DNA from: an uncultured Paracoccaceae bacterium
Lineage (GTDB): Bacteria; Pseudomonadota; Alphaproteobacteria; Rhodobacterales; Rhodobacteraceae
Assembly (NCBI GenBank): GCA_947495295.1
Contig: CANLYJ010000001.1
Coordinates: 558,001-622,000 of the forward strand
Length of the DNA stretch: 64,000 nt
Reading direction: 5' to 3'
Below, piece after piece: positions 26,016 to 35,802 of this stretch. A model generated the notes under the pieces. It saw only the letters and a list, made by a program, of their open reading frames with translations. It had not been told where the DNA came from and did no database searches. The position numbers and the translations under genes are program-made. How positions within the stretch are numbered: position 1 is the stretch's first letter; every line of letters begins with the position of its first letter.

Positions 26016-26420
26016 ATGAGTGTTGCTGAGGATACGGATGTTTTTGAGGTTCTGGGTGATGATGCACCGGGATTTACCCTAGCCTATCTGCGCGGCAGCT
26101 CCGATTGCGTCAAGCTGTTGAACGCTGCGGGCCGTATCACCTTCATGAGCGAAAACGGTCTTTGCGCGATGGAGATCGGCGACCCTGCTGACGTGGTTGG
26201 CAAAACATGGTGGAGCATGTGGCCCGATGCGCAGCAGTCAATCTTGAAGTCTAATTTTGACCGCGGCATGGCCGGTGAGATTTGCCACTTTCAAGGGAGT
26301 TGCCCGACGGCAGAAGGCAATGAACGAGAGTGGGACGTGACAATCTCGCCGATCCGGAATGATGACGGGGCGGTGACCTCTGTGCTTGCGGTTTCCCGCG
26401 ACGTGACGCCAGTTTCCTGA
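26016..26420 (+). CDS. Single-domain PAS protein
   Basis: 134 residues consisting almost wholly of one PAS fold (about 25-130): DCVKLLNAAGRITFMSENG, DPADVVGKTWWSMWP, REWDVTISPIRNDDG and VLAVSRDVT. No kinase, HTH or cyclase domain is attached, so it must pass its signal by contact with another protein, or it binds a cofactor. No flavin-binding NCRFL motif is seen, so it is not a LOV domain. A strong GGCGGAGGGA precedes ATG 26016. Confidence 0.85.
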   Translation: MSVAEDTDVFEVLGDDAPGFTLAYLRGSSDCVKLLNAAGRITFMSENGLCAMEIGDPADVVGKTWWSMWPDAQQSILKSNFDRGMAGEICHFQGSCPTAEGNEREWDVTISPIRNDDGAVTSVLAVSRDVTPVS

Positions 26421-26525
26421 TTTATCGCCTTTGCGGTTGACTCGCGCTGGCGCGGCGGTAAAAGGCAGCTTCTATCAGATTCATGCGATGTGCCGATGCA
26501 GGCCCGCAACCAGGAGAGATGAGAC

Positions 26526-26693
26526 ATGGCGAAGCCGACCACCATCAAGATCCGCCTGAACTCCACCGCGGGGACCGGGCATTTCTACGTCACCAAAAAG
26601 AACGCCCGCACCATGACCGAAAAGATGGTCGTGCGGAAATATGACCCCGTCGTGCGCAAGCATGTGGAGTATAAAGAAGGCAAGATCAAATAA
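26526..26693 (+). CDS. rpmG: 50S ribosomal protein L33
   Basis: 55 residues; [20 protein letters not shown] and [14 protein letters not shown] are typical of the cysteine-free proteobacterial L33, a component of the large ribosomal subunit. CAGGAGAG precedes the ATG. A hairpin terminator follows. It has no cysteine pairs, so it is the zinc-independent form. Confidence 0.97.
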   Translation: MAKPTTIKIRLNSTAGTGHFYVTKKNARTMTEKMVVRKYDPVVRKHVEYKEGKIK

Positions 26694-26718
26694 ACGATCA
26701 GCCCACTGGACAAGTGAT

Positions 26719-26748
26719 GAGGCCGTGCAATCAGCGCGGCCTTTTTTT
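26719..26748 (+). terminator. rho-independent terminator after rpmG
   Basis: GGCCG...CGGCC hairpin (26721-26741) with a loop of about 11 nt followed by seven T residues, 26 bp after the rpmG stop. Confidence 0.85.
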
Positions 26749-26827
26749 GTTGTGGGATAGTTTTCAGGACAAAGCAGGGCGCGACGCGGCCCTTCTGCGC
26801 TATTGTTCGATCAGTTTTGACAAAAGG

Positions 26828-27292
26828 CTAGTAGGGTGACGTCGCCGGTTTCCCACCCAGGGTTTCAAACTGGCGGGTGTCGGTTTCCCGATTGTGACGC
26901 AAAACACGATCATGATCAGGATAGGTGACCACGTCCGACAATGCGCGCGTGCCCACCACCAGATAAGTTGCATCGGCATCGCTGGCATTCTGCAGATAGT
27001 GACCCACGGGCGTACCGGCCTTGAAACAGGCCGCGTCCCCGGGATGCAGAGGCGTTTGCATATCACCTTCGTGTACGATGACATTGCCAGACAGCATATA
27101 GATGAATTCATCCTCATTGGCGTGCCAATGACGCAGCGAAGACATGGCACCAGGCGGCAATGTTTCAGTGAACGCGCCAAACTGTGCCAGGCCACCAGTG
27201 TCGCTAAACAGCCGAGCGGTATAGTGGCCCAAAACAGGGTGTGGGTCATCTGAACGGTCCAGTTTTGCGTCCTCGCTGCGGATAACGGGCAT
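26828..27292 (-). CDS. Cupin-domain protein
   Basis: 154 residues with both cupin motifs: HWHANEDEFIYMLSGNV (metal-binding HxH...E) and a second one around GTPVGHYLQN. One beta-barrel, so a single metal-dependent cupin with unknown reaction; the group is often annotated as binding small acids or sugars. It is followed on the same strand by the MAPEG gene, upstream in the coordinate sense; the two are only 17 bp apart and probably share a transcript (MAPEG first). Confidence 0.85.
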   Translation of the reverse strand: MPVIRSEDAKLDRSDDPHPVLGHYTARLFSDTGGLAQFGAFTETLPPGAMSSLRHWHANEDEFIYMLSGNVIVHEGDMQTPLHPGDAACFKAGTPVGHYLQNASDADATYLVVGTRALSDVVTYPDHDRVLRHNRETDTRQFETLGGKPATSPY

Positions 27293-27309
27293 GTCGCGGT
27301 GCTTTCCGA

Positions 27310-27708
27310 TCAGGTGAGCGTTATAAACAGCAACATAATCAAAAGGCCTGCTTGCGCCAACAGCGTCAGGAACATCCCAGATAGGCGCAGCCGCCAGTTT
27401 GTGCCATGTACCGCAAAATATATCCCATGCAGCAGCCGCCCGATGCTGAAAATCGTCGCAAGCACGGCAAGAATAGCAGAACCGCCGTCTTGTATTTCGA
27501 CCAGCCCGATCAGGATCAGGGCCACCGGGATCTGTTCGGATGCGTTTGCCTGCCCCCGGATCGCCTTGGTCATCACCCTGTCGTCATTGTCGCCCAGCAC
27601 GATCCCGTCGCGACGGCGGATCATGATGACCCGCACCGTCAGTGCAAGCAATAATGCCCCGTTGAAAAACGCGGTCAGGCTGGTCAGAGGCAAGGCGATA
27701 TCAGGCAT
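27310..27708 (-). CDS. MAPEG-family membrane protein
   Basis: 132 residues with four hydrophobic segments and the MAPEG pattern (IRGQANASEQIPVALILIG, loop, IGRLLHGIYF). MAPEG proteins include microsomal glutathione S-transferases; bacterial members are mostly uncharacterised and may conjugate glutathione to lipid electrophiles in the inner membrane. It lies between the Slam-like gene and the cupin gene on the same strand, 12 and 17 bp apart, so the three may form an operon. A second MAPEG gene is at 35369. Confidence 0.85.
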   Translation of the reverse strand: MPDIALPLTSLTAFFNGALLLALTVRVIMIRRRDGIVLGDNDDRVMTKAIRGQANASEQIPVALILIGLVEIQDGGSAILAVLATIFSIGRLLHGIYFAVHGTNWRLRLSGMFLTLLAQAGLLIMLLFITLT

Positions 27709-27720
27709 CTGGTGGTTTCC

Positions 27721-29100
27721 CTAAAAGGCAGAGTTGATGGTGAATCCAACCGACAGGTTACTGCGGGTAAAACGGCCCACATTGCTTTCGGTATCCGATC
27801 CGGTGATCGTCATGGCAGGGGTGAAACCGGCATATTCAACACCCGGCAAGCCCAGATTGATCCCGTAAAAATAGCCTTCATCCTGGCGGCCGTCTGCTGA
27901 AAGCGGATAAAACTCATAATCTGATTTCTTGATCCCGGCGTTCAGGCTTAATGATACCGGACCAATTGGTTCCGCAAAGCTGTATCCTAGCTCAAAACTC
28001 CATTCCTCGTAGGTCTGGTTGCTGATGTCACCATCGCTGAGAACATGGCCGATCGTGCCCGATAGCCTATCGCCCCCCTCAAACTGATATGACAGCCCGG
28101 CGCGCACATTGGTACGCATTGTCTCGCCAATATTCTCATTGTCAAAGTCCTGCCATTCGCGGCGGACAGAACCAAACAGCAACAGTGGATCCGATAGCGG
28201 GATCGTCCGGCTCAATGATAGACGACGGAAATCATAGTAGGGGTCGCCGCCATAATCGAAGGATCCTGCCGCGATGCCGACGCCCAATATGCCATTTTGC
28301 AAAACGCGGTCATAATTCAGCGATACCTGCATGTAATCAGAGGAATAATCATCCGAGTCGAGTTCGACCGGATCACCCGTTCTGGGGTCTTCAGCCGTCT
28401 CATCCCGCAGACGGACACGCGCACCCTGATAGTAAACCCCGACGGTCGCCCGGTCACGCTCTGACTGATAAAACCGGTATTTTGTGCCGAAATTCAGCGT
28501 GGCGCGCACACCTTCCAATGCCAATGCGTCCGCAGACAGGTTGCCGGACAGATTACCAAGATCATCCACTTCGTTTTCATCCGCCCCGCCATTCACATTG
28601 TTGGACGGCACAATCGAAAACCCGAAGGTCGTGGACCAGGGGTTCGCCCGGCGCAGGGCGCCCGCATCGCGCAGGGTGCGCGCGCGCTCTTCCTCGTTGG
28701 GGGCCACGGTCAAGGCACGGCGCAGCCAGAAGGTGGCTAGCGTGAACCGTTCCTCATTACTGGCGGCAAGGGCGGTCAGCCGCGCAGCCTCGTATCGTTG
28801 GGCATCGTTTTGCGACAGGGCATGGGCGCGCGCACCAGCCTGCCGCCCTTCGGCTGCTTCACCAACACGCGGGGCACCGGCGGCAACCACCAGCAGGGCG
28901 GCCCGATCATCGGGATCAATCGCCAGCAGGCTGCGTGCGATTTGCAATGCCAGCTCTGTTTCGCCTGCAAACAAGGCGCGGGTTGCGATCACGCGCGCCT
29001 CTTCGACGGGGATATCAACGGATGTTTGGGCTGCCGCCCCGGACCCGCACAGGATCAGGGCACAGGCCAAGGCTTTGACGGTTTTATAGATTTGGTGCAT
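27721..29100 (-). CDS. Slam-like outer membrane protein (TPR + DUF560 barrel)
   Basis: 459 residues: a signal peptide ([20 protein letters not shown] ending near GAAAQ), an N-terminal helical TPR-like region (about 25-135), and a C-terminal barrel of about 290 residues with alternating strands ([36 protein letters not shown]) ending in Phe. This is the architecture of surface lipoprotein assembly modulators, which move lipoproteins to the outer face. No candidate substrate lipoprotein or TonB receptor is adjacent, so the role is inferred. It is divergent from thyX; start ATG 29100. Confidence 0.75.
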   Translation of the reverse strand: MHQIYKTVKALACALILCGSGAAAQTSVDIPVEEARVIATRALFAGETELALQIARSLLAIDPDDRAALLVVAAGAPRVGEAAEGRQAGARAHALSQNDAQRYEAARLTALAASNEERFTLATFWLRRALTVAPNEEERARTLRDAGALRRANPWSTTFGFSIVPSNNVNGGADENEVDDLGNLSGNLSADALALEGVRATLNFGTKYRFYQSERDRATVGVYYQGARVRLRDETAEDPRTGDPVELDSDDYSSDYMQVSLNYDRVLQNGILGVGIAAGSFDYGGDPYYDFRRLSLSRTIPLSDPLLLFGSVRREWQDFDNENIGETMRTNVRAGLSYQFEGGDRLSGTIGHVLSDGDISNQTYEEWSFELGYSFAEPIGPVSLSLNAGIKKSDYEFYPLSADGRQDEGYFYGINLGLPGVEYAGFTPAMTITGSDTESNVGRFTRSNLSVGFTINSAF

Positions 29101-29272
29101 CTGCAATTGGGGGTGCCTAATACTGGTTTCTACGAATTGCGGTTGCACGCCTGTCGCGCATAGCAACGGCGCGCACAAACGGCAACTGTCTTGCCAACGT
29201 GTCAGTGGGGTTTTGCCCATCTCGCCCATTCCCTATAGTGCCTCAGACTCACATACGCTGCCGGAGAAGCAC

Positions 29273-30178
29273 ATGCCCATCACCCCAGACCAACAGGCCG
29301 AAATCGACGCATTACGCGCCAATCCGCAACCGACGTTACGCACGGTCGCCCCGGGGATGGAGCAGCACCTCTACCATGTGTATAACGTTCTGGATCACGG
29401 TTTTATTCGCGTGATTGATTATATGGGTGACGATGCCGCGATTTGTCAGGCGGCCCGGGTGTCCTATGGCAAGGGGACCAAGTCGGTGTCCAATGATGCC
29501 GGGCTGATCCGTTACCTGATGCGCCACTGGCATTCGACCCCGTTCGAGATGTGCGAGATCAAGCTGCATGTCAAACTGCCCGTCTTTGTCGCCCGGCAAT
29601 GGATCCGGCACCGGACCGCCAATGTGAATGAATATTCGGCACGCTATTCGATCCTGGACCGGGAGTTCTATATCCCCGAACCCGACAAGCTTGCCGCGCA
29701 ATCGGTGATCAATAACCAGGGCCGGGGGGAGGCGCTGACGGGCGACGAAGCCGCCCGCGTGCTGGAATACCTCAAAGGCGACGCCGCGCGTTGCTATGAC
29801 CATTATGCAGAGATGATTTCGGATGAAGGTCAGCAGGGTCTTGCCCGCGAGCTTGCCCGCATGAACCTGCCCGCCAATATCTACACCCAATGGTACTGGA
29901 AGGTGGACCTACACAACCTGTTCCACTTCCTGCGGCTGCGGGCAGATGACCATGCGCAATACGAAATCCGGGTCTATGCGGACGAGATTTGCAAAGTCGT
30001 CGCCGACTGGGTGCCTGCGGCCTACGGAGCCTTCGAGGATTACCGGATGGGCGGCGCGACACTCTCGGCGAAGGCTCTGGATTGCTTGCGGCGGATGCTG
30101 AAGGGGGAAGAGGTGACGCAGGAGACCTCTGGGATGAGCAAGGGGGAATGGCGGGAGTTTGAGGGGGTTATTGGGTGA
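29273..30178 (+). CDS. thyX: FAD-dependent thymidylate synthase
   Basis: 301 residues with the ThyX motif [15 protein letters not shown] (residues 112-126). The enzyme makes dTMP from dUMP using methylene-THF and FAD/NADPH; it replaces ThyA and consumes reduced flavin. ATG 29273 (CGGAGAAGC before it) is chosen over the longer frame from 29213. A TATAGT hexamer about 40 bp upstream could be its -10 box. The last four bases overlap the next gene (GTGA). Confidence 0.97.
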   Translation: MPITPDQQAEIDALRANPQPTLRTVAPGMEQHLYHVYNVLDHGFIRVIDYMGDDAAICQAARVSYGKGTKSVSNDAGLIRYLMRHWHSTPFEMCEIKLHVKLPVFVARQWIRHRTANVNEYSARYSILDREFYIPEPDKLAAQSVINNQGRGEALTGDEAARVLEYLKGDAARCYDHYAEMISDEGQQGLARELARMNLPANIYTQWYWKVDLHNLFHFLRLRADDHAQYEIRVYADEICKVVADWVPAAYGAFEDYRMGGATLSAKALDCLRRMLKGEEVTQETSGMSKGEWREFEGVIG

Positions 30179-30885
30179 GTGACGAGCAGAATAAGAACTG
30201 CGTTGAATGCTCATCTGAAATTCCTATTTCGGCAGTTAAGTGTACGAGTTGCTCTTCCTATCAAGACTGGAGACGACATCTCGGGACTTTTTCATCTACA
30301 CTTGCTTTACCTATCGCGATACTGGCCGTGGTTGGTGCATTTTGGGATCAAATCGCACACGTCAAATCGACATTCTTTTCCACTTTGCCGCCTGACACTT
30401 CAGTTCTCGTTACAGATATCTCCCTGAATTCGGTGTCCATATTGGTGACTAACAGGGGTTCATCAGCTCTGGTTTTTGATGGTCCAAGATGCATGCTTGC
30501 CTTGCCTCGTGAGATTACTGATTTGTTTGAGGACAACGGAACTGTACGATGGCCCAACCCTGACGAAGTTTTTGAAACCGTCTATGTCTATTTCATTGGC
30601 GACTCGCCCACTATCTTGGCGAGTGAAAAACAAGCATCGCTAACTTACTTCGCGCCCAGTTTGCAGCCAGCAAATATTGCAATTGATGAACGCACTGAAC
30701 CGGTTAGAAGCTTTTGTACTTTGCTCTTTTCGGACGAATTTGGAAATGAAGTACTGCCACAGGCAGTATTACTGACGCCTCCAGATCTCTTATTGTTTGA
30801 TCTCAAGACTACGATTGAGCGGATTAGCTATGCACCTGATCAATTGGATAGGCAGAATAGCTTGCTATTGGAAATAGCGGAGTAA
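30175..30885 (+). CDS. Zinc-ribbon membrane protein, AT-rich, unknown
   Basis: 236 residues starting at GTG 30175, overlapping the thyX stop. An N-terminal zinc ribbon (Cys9-x2-Cys12 and Cys23-x2-Cys26) is followed by one membrane segment ([16 protein letters not shown]) and a soluble, beta-rich part of about 170 residues with no family I recognise. Its codons are clearly more AT-rich than those of its neighbours, pointing to acquisition by transfer. The zinc ribbon at the cytoplasmic side and the exported or cytoplasmic main domain suggest a sensor or an envelope role, but this is a guess. Confidence 0.65.
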   Translation: MSDEQNKNCVECSSEIPISAVKCTSCSSYQDWRRHLGTFSSTLALPIAILAVVGAFWDQIAHVKSTFFSTLPPDTSVLVTDISLNSVSILVTNRGSSALVFDGPRCMLALPREITDLFEDNGTVRWPNPDEVFETVYVYFIGDSPTILASEKQASLTYFAPSLQPANIAIDERTEPVRSFCTLLFSDEFGNEVLPQAVLLTPPDLLLFDLKTTIERISYAPDQLDRQNSLLLEIAE

Positions 30886-31199
30886 TTCCCGCCCGGCATC
30901 GCCGGGCAGCGCCCGGACCTCCCCCACGGGGAGGGCGCTTCTGCAACGTCACACCCAGCACTACCGCCGCATCTGAATTGACCGGCCTGCCACGCACACA
31001 TGTCGGCGCGCCATCCCCGAGGTCCGGGCGCTGCCCTCCCGTTGCGAACCACACTAGCCACAGCATTCTTTGCAACCCAATGCTTCCGCTGCGCGGAAGC
31101 GCGCCCTCGACGGGGCTCCGCCCGTTTGAACCTAATATGGTCCCCCGGACCTTTTCAGCCGACAACCCCATCGCATTATCCCGAACCCACATTTGAACG
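30886..31199. repeat. Hairpin-rich GC-rich intergenic region with 18-bp inverted repeat
   Basis: 314 bp without a convincing gene. It holds GCCCGGC-atc-GCCGGGC (30896-30912 or so), an 18-nt perfect inverted pair GGGCAGCGCCCGGACCTC (30904-30921) with GAGGTCCGGGCGCTGCCC (31019-31036), and GCTTCCGC-tgc-GCGGAAGC (31082-31100). This looks like a palindromic repeat element rather than a promoter. Confidence 0.6.
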
Positions 31200-31439
31200 A
31201 TGATTGATGCTTGTTCTGCGCGCTTCCCCCCGTCATCTGCGATACTCTGGCGGTTTACGCTTGTGCTGCTGATCTTTCTGGCGGTCTACGTGACCCTTTG
31301 GGGCTTCTTCGTGGGGATATTCATCAAGTGGCGTGAAGCGCAGGCCGACAGCGATGCCAATCGTCCCAAGATGCAGCGCATGTCAGCCGACGAGCTGCGC
31401 GAGATGGTGCGTAGCCGGATGCCTGCCCGCAAGTATTGA
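31200..31439 (+). CDS. Small single-pass membrane protein, unknown
   Basis: 79 residues: one strongly hydrophobic helix (AILWRFTLVLLIFLAVYVTLWGFFVGIFI is split across about residues 14-42) and a charged C-terminal tail (WREAQADSD..., ADELREMVRSRM). Not a recognised family; the tail repeats a DELREMVRSR-type helix seen in short Rhodobacteraceae proteins. It ends at TGA overlapping the TTG start of the DksA/TraR gene, so the two are likely co-translated. Confidence 0.55.
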   Translation: MIDACSARFPPSSAILWRFTLVLLIFLAVYVTLWGFFVGIFIKWREAQADSDANRPKMQRMSADELREMVRSRMPARKY

Positions 31440-31795
31440 CCAGCGCTTGTGCCCCACTAAGCTGGGCCGATGCAGACACCCACCGATACCTGCGCGCCCG
31501 TCTTGCGGCCCTCGAAGATGAAGACACGGCCGGGCAGGCGGGCCAGAAGACCGTGATTCTGGATCAGCAGGCGGTGGGGCGATTGTCGCGCATGGATGCG
31601 TTGCAAAACCAGGCCATGGCGCAGGCCACTGCCCGCCGTCGCGCGGCAGAGCGGCTGCGGATCAAGGCCGCGTTGGATCGGATCACGGCAGATGAATATG
31701 GCTATTGCACCGCGTGCGGCGAAGATATCGCACCTGCGCGCCTTGCAGCTGACCCGGCGATTGCACTTTGCGCCGACTGCATGCGTGGCCGTTAA
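31436..31795 (+). CDS. DksA/TraR family zinc-finger protein
   Basis: 119 residues: a helical N-terminal part (YLRARLAALEDED ... LQNQAMAQATARRRAAERL) and a four-cysteine zinc finger CTACGEDIAPARLAADPAIA followed by CADC. Members of this group bind RNA polymerase through its secondary channel; short ones like this often have milder effects than DksA. The start is TTG 31436, overlapping the previous stop by three bases, but a later start cannot be excluded. No acidic DxxDxA tip typical of DksA is evident. Confidence 0.8.
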   Translation: MTSACAPLSWADADTHRYLRARLAALEDEDTAGQAGQKTVILDQQAVGRLSRMDALQNQAMAQATARRRAAERLRIKAALDRITADEYGYCTACGEDIAPARLAADPAIALCADCMRGR

Positions 31796-32043
31796 TCGGG
31801 GCCGCACCGGTCCAGATTTAACGATTCGTAAAGATGTTTCCAGCAGTCTCTACTTATCAGTGCCGCCCGTTTGATATTGTGACGCAGGGGCATTTCATGC
31901 CTTTCAGCGTCAAAATCACCGTGATTGCACGACCGTTTCCTTGTGACCCCACGTTATCGGGGGAAATGTCACGTAAGGTTCCCCTCGGGTATTGAGGGCG
32001 TTTCCAGTAAAACTTTTACGGAATTCGAGAACTGGGGATAGCA

Positions 32044-32217
32044 ATGAATACGATCAAGAACACGGGTCTTATCAAAGACGACACCAAGCGGCGCGCCTTC
32101 TCGCCGATCCAGATTGACTTGCTTGAGCGGTTGAACCGCGAGGCGGAAACACGTACCGGCAGCAACCCAACCGTTGCGGCGGATCGCCCCGTCACCAAAA
32201 GCCGTATGGCCGCCTAA
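32044..32217 (+). CDS. 57-residue conserved-looking small protein, unknown
   Basis: A short frame of normal codon quality (MNTIKNTGLIKDDTKRRAFS begins it) with an amphipathic helix (PIQIDLLERLNREAETR) and a basic N terminus. GGGGATAGCA precedes the ATG. A 248-bp gap upstream contains no other gene and could carry its promoter and a leader. The stop overlaps the cold-shock gene on the other strand by 4 bp. I do not recognise a family; the size and charge suggest a small regulatory or nucleoid-associated protein. Confidence 0.55.
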   Translation: MNTIKNTGLIKDDTKRRAFSPIQIDLLERLNREAETRTGSNPTVAADRPVTKSRMAA

Positions 32218-32423
32218 CCTGCCGTTGCCAGATTGCCTGCCATTTTGCGCCCATCCCGGCCTTCGATCAGGTCAAAAGTGACCTTTTGATCATCTGCCAG
32301 ACCGGTCATCCCAGACTGTTCTACAGCAGAGATATGTACAAAAATATCGCTGCCCCCATCATCGGGTGCGATAAATCCGTAACCTTTCGTTGTATTGAAC
32401 CATTTTACGGTGCCACTTGGCAT
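32214..32423 (-). CDS. Cold-shock protein (CspA family)
   Basis: 69 residues: an OB-fold with RNP1 KGYGFI (13-18) and RNP2 DIFVHI (26-31). It binds single-stranded RNA and DNA and acts as an RNA chaperone; cold induction is common but cannot be inferred for this copy. It is divergent from the ArsC/Spx-like gene with 173 bp between them, enough for the long structured leader typical of csp mRNAs. Confidence 0.95.
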   Translation of the reverse strand: MPSGTVKWFNTTKGYGFIAPDDGGSDIFVHISAVEQSGMTGLADDQKVTFDLIEGRDGRKMAGNLATAG

Positions 32424-32596
32424 TTTTCGTCTCCTTCTTGTCGTGCCCGGACGGGACAGGGCCTAATCTGAGCCCCGACACAACTATCTTCCCTTGGCCT
32501 TGCACCTTTAGACTTAAGTGTTTTATGCAAAAGGCAAATGATATGACGTCGCAGGCCCATATCCCCGGCAAAGTTTCGCACAAAGGACATCCAAAA

Positions 32597-32923
32597 ATGC
32601 GTTTTTTCGGCTTAAAATCATGCGATACATGCCGCAAGGCGCGCAAGGCGCTGGCCGATGCGGGTCATGATCCAGTTGTCATTGATGTGCGCGCTGACGG
32701 GATGACGGCTGCCGACCGGGCCACGATCATTGCAGAATTTGGCGATCAGGCGATCAATAAAGCCTCGACCACATGGCGTGGGCTGGATGAGGCGGACAAA
32801 GCCGGCGATCCGGCGGCGCTATTGGCCGAACATCCGACATTGATGAAGCGGCCCGTTATTGAACATGACGGGCGCTGGACAATCGGGTGGAAACCGGACG
32901 TTCAGGCGCAGTATTTATCGTAA
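32597..32923 (+). CDS. ArsC/Spx-like (YffB-type) thioredoxin-fold protein
   Basis: 108 residues. An N-terminal CDTC (residues 9-12 approximately) and the ArsC pattern (GLKSCDTCRKARKAL, DVRADGMTAADRATI, LMKRPVIEHDG) place it in the ArsC/Spx/MgsR fold. The CxxC rather than a single N-terminal Cys, and the lack of the arsenate site arginine triad, make arsenate reduction unlikely; a redox or RNA-polymerase-binding role (Spx-like) is possible. ATG 32597 is where the conserved part starts, preceded by AAAGGA. Confidence 0.75.
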   Translation: MRFFGLKSCDTCRKARKALADAGHDPVVIDVRADGMTAADRATIIAEFGDQAINKASTTWRGLDEADKAGDPAALLAEHPTLMKRPVIEHDGRWTIGWKPDVQAQYLS

Positions 32924-32963
32924 CACATTGGGGTAAGTTGGGTTTGCACCCACCCTACGTCTG

Positions 32964-34913
32964 CTATCCGCGTTGATCTGGCGGTGTGGCGTCATGCGCC
33001 AGTTCGCTCACGATATCTGACAGGGCGAGCACGGATGTCCGGTTTTCTCCCAACCGCCGCAGGGTCACCGTTTTTTCCGCCACTTCGCGTGCGCCAAGCG
33101 CCAGGATGATTGGCACTTTGCCGACGGAGTGTTCGCGGACCTTATAGTTGATCTTTTCATTGCGCGTGTCGGCCTCTGCCCGCACACCGGCGGCTTGCAG
33201 GGCTGCCACGACCTCTTGCGCGTAATCATCGGCATCAGACACGATGGTCGCCACGACCACCTGACGCGGGGCCAGCCAGAACGGCAACTTGCCCGCGTGT
33301 TCTTCGATCAGGATGCCGACGAACCGTTCAAATGATCCCAGCGTCGCGCGGTGCAGCATATAGGGGCGGTGCTTGTTGCCATCTTCGCCAATATAGTTGG
33401 CACCCAGCCGTTCGGGCAGGTTCGGGTCCACCTGGAACGTGCCGCATTGCCATGTCCGCCCAATCGCGTCGGTCAGGTAAAAATCAAGCTTTGGCCCGTA
33501 GAACGCCCCGTCGCCTTCTTCCAGCCGGAAATCGCGTCCTGTGGATTTGATCGCAGCTTCCAGCGCGCCTTCGACATGGTCCCAGCTTTCGTCTGATCCA
33601 ACCCGTTTTTCGGGCCTTGTGGCAAAGGCAATTTCGAATTTCTCGAACCCCAGATCCTTGTAGATGCTGGCAAGGAAATCGATGAATTTGGCGCATTCAC
33701 CCTCGATCTGATCTTCGGTGCAGAAGATGTGGCCGTCATCCTGGGTAAAGCCGCGCACCCGCATGATCCCGTGCAACGCGCCGGAGGGTTCATAGCGGCT
33801 GCATGACCCAAACTCGGCCAGCCGCAAGGGCAGGTCGCGATAGGATTTCAGACCCTGATTGAACACCTGCACGTGGCAGGGGCAATTCATCGGTTTGAGC
33901 GCATTGATCGCCTTTTCCTTGGCGTGTTCTTCCTCGACCTCAACGACAAACATATGCTCCTGATATTTGTCCCAGTGGCCCGAGGCCTCCCACAATTTGC
34001 GGTCAACGACCTGCGGTGTGTTGATTTCCTGATAACCACCCGCGCGCTGTTTGCGGCGCATATAGTCCTGCAGGGTTGTGTAGACCGTCCAGCCATTGGG
34101 GTGCCAGAACACCTGTCCGGGGGCTTCCTCTTGCATATGGAACAGGTCCATTTCGCGGCCCAGCTTGCGGTGGTCGCGTTTGGCGGCCTCTTCCAGCCGG
34201 TGCAGATGCGATTTGAGGTCTTCCTTGTTGCGGAAGGCCGCGCCGTAGATCCGTTGCAGCATGGGGCGATTGCTGTCACCCCGCCAATAGGCTCCCGCGA
34301 TGGACATGAGTTTGAACGCGTCCGCAGGCACCTGCCCGGTATGTTGCAGATGCGGGCCGCGGCACAGATCCTGCCAGTCGCCATGCCAATACATGCGCAG
34401 CGGTTCATCACCCGGGATGCTTTCGATCAGTTCGACCTTATAGGGCTCGTTCCGGTACTGATAATACTGGATCGCTTTCGGACGGTCCCAGATTTCTGTG
34501 CGCACCTCATCGCGTTTGTTGATGATTTCCTTCATCTTCTTTTCGATCAGGGCGAGGTCTTCGGGCACGAAAGGTTCCGCCCGGTCAAAGTCGTAATACC
34601 AGCCATCCTGAATGACGGGGCCAATGGTGACCTGCGTTTCGGGCCAGATTTCCTGCACCGCGCGGGCCATGATATGGGCCAGATCGTGGCGCACCAGTTC
34701 AAGTGCTGGAGCTTCATCCTTCATCGTGTTGATGGCGATGGATGCATCCGCGTCGATGGGCCATTGCAGGTCCCAATGCTGGTCGTTGACGGTGGCTGAG
34801 ATAGCCTTTTTGCGAAGGCTGGATGAGATGTCAGCAGCCACATCGGCGGGGGTGATGCCCGCCTCGTAAGAACGGCTGTTACCATCAGGAAATATCAGGG
34901 AAATCTGGCTCAT
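32964..34913 (-). CDS. thrS: Threonyl-tRNA synthetase
   Basis: 649 residues, normal length: TGS domain (1-65), editing domain (SAD; the HDLAHIMA and [18 protein letters not shown] motifs carry the zinc and editing residues), class II catalytic core ([10 protein letters not shown], motif 2 ...[19 protein letters not shown], motif 3 ...[11 protein letters not shown]) and anticodon-binding domain at the end. It attaches threonine to tRNA-Thr and removes mischarged serine. A 203-bp interval separates it from the divergent small gene at 35117; I see no T-box or leader peptide in it. Confidence 0.97.
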   Translation of the reverse strand: MSQISLIFPDGNSRSYEAGITPADVAADISSSLRKKAISATVNDQHWDLQWPIDADASIAINTMKDEAPALELVRHDLAHIMARAVQEIWPETQVTIGPVIQDGWYYDFDRAEPFVPEDLALIEKKMKEIINKRDEVRTEIWDRPKAIQYYQYRNEPYKVELIESIPGDEPLRMYWHGDWQDLCRGPHLQHTGQVPADAFKLMSIAGAYWRGDSNRPMLQRIYGAAFRNKEDLKSHLHRLEEAAKRDHRKLGREMDLFHMQEEAPGQVFWHPNGWTVYTTLQDYMRRKQRAGGYQEINTPQVVDRKLWEASGHWDKYQEHMFVVEVEEEHAKEKAINALKPMNCPCHVQVFNQGLKSYRDLPLRLAEFGSCSRYEPSGALHGIMRVRGFTQDDGHIFCTEDQIEGECAKFIDFLASIYKDLGFEKFEIAFATRPEKRVGSDESWDHVEGALEAAIKSTGRDFRLEEGDGAFYGPKLDFYLTDAIGRTWQCGTFQVDPNLPERLGANYIGEDGNKHRPYMLHRATLGSFERFVGILIEEHAGKLPFWLAPRQVVVATIVSDADDYAQEVVAALQAAGVRAEADTRNEKINYKVREHSVGKVPIILALGAREVAEKTVTLRRLGENRTSVLALSDIVSELAHDATPPDQRG

Positions 34914-35116
34914 AGCCGATGCTCCTCGTCAGTTTGGCGCCCACGGAACGCCCGGTTGCGGGTTATGTGTAGGGCCTAGATGCCGCCAAGCGCCACCGGG
35001 GTCAAGACCGGATAATGTGTGAACATTGGTATGCCCAGATATACGTTGACTGCGACATGTTCGGCCTTAAATACGACATCAAGCCGAACGCGAACCCCAC
35101 ATTCTGAGGATTTGAT

Positions 35117-35362
35117 ATGCCAAGCTACAACAGACAGTTTGATCTAAGCATTGCCGATGTTGATCTGATCGAGGAGGCTTTGCGTGCCCGTGGCCGTGAA
35201 TTGTGTCGTATGCGGCGCGCCTTGTCAGAGGAAAATCCGGCCCATCTGGAATCGATCCAAGTGATTGAACAGGATCAGCGCGCGGGTGAAGAGCTGTTGG
35301 GCCGGCTGCATGATCAAAAGATCTTTTACCGGCCCAGTGCGCAGGTTTATGTTGGCGGCTGA
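35117..35362 (+). CDS. Small helical protein, unknown
   Basis: 81 residues, probably helical: DVDLIEEALRARGRELCRMR, then ALSEENPAHLESIQVIEQDQ and RAGEELLGRLHDQKIFYR. No domain recognised. GAGGA lies 12 bp before the ATG. It is divergent from thrS and convergent with the MAPEG gene, whose stop lies 6 bp beyond its own. Codon use matches the neighbourhood. Confidence 0.6.
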   Translation: MPSYNRQFDLSIADVDLIEEALRARGRELCRMRRALSEENPAHLESIQVIEQDQRAGEELLGRLHDQKIFYRPSAQVYVGG

Positions 35363-35368
35363 ACCCGC

Positions 35369-35791
35369 CTACATCCGGGCTGCAAATACCGCATATGCCA
35401 TGATCAGGCAGCAGATCCATCCGGCAGTGAAAATGATCGGGCGCAAGGGCAGGCGGGCCTTTCCGCTAATGTAGCCAACCGCATGCGCCACCCTGAGCCA
35501 GAAAAACGCAATCGCCGTCCAGTAGGTCAGGGCGGATAACCCGTCGAACCGATCCACCAGTATTACCAGAATGGCGAACGGCACAAGCTGTTCAAGCAGG
35601 TTAAGATGTGCGCGATGTGCCCGATGGATCCATTCCGGCAAGAGATGTGGGTTGGCGGGGCGGATGAAACCGTCAGGCATGCCGTCGGCCTCTGGAACCT
35701 GGGCCACCCCAATCACATAAGGTAGCCACATTGATGCGGCAAAAATGGCAAGGCATGTCAGAATGCCCAGTTCGGTTGGGAAGCTTTCCAT
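35369..35791 (-). CDS. MAPEG-family membrane protein, second copy
   Basis: 140 residues with four membrane segments (LGILTCLAIFAASMWLPYVI, LLEQLVPFAILVILVD, LSALTYWTAIAFFWLRV, PLRPIIFTAGWICCLIMAYA) and the MAPEG-type EWIHRAHRAHLNLLEQLVPF loop. Likely an inner-membrane protein of the glutathione/eicosanoid-type fold with unknown substrate. ATG 35791 has AAGGAG upstream. It follows the ArsR-SRPBCC gene by 11 bp, so both probably respond to the same signal. Confidence 0.85.
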   Translation of the reverse strand: MESFPTELGILTCLAIFAASMWLPYVIGVAQVPEADGMPDGFIRPANPHLLPEWIHRAHRAHLNLLEQLVPFAILVILVDRFDGLSALTYWTAIAFFWLRVAHAVGYISGKARLPLRPIIFTAGWICCLIMAYAVFAARM

Positions 35792-35802
35792 GATCGTTCT
35801 CC

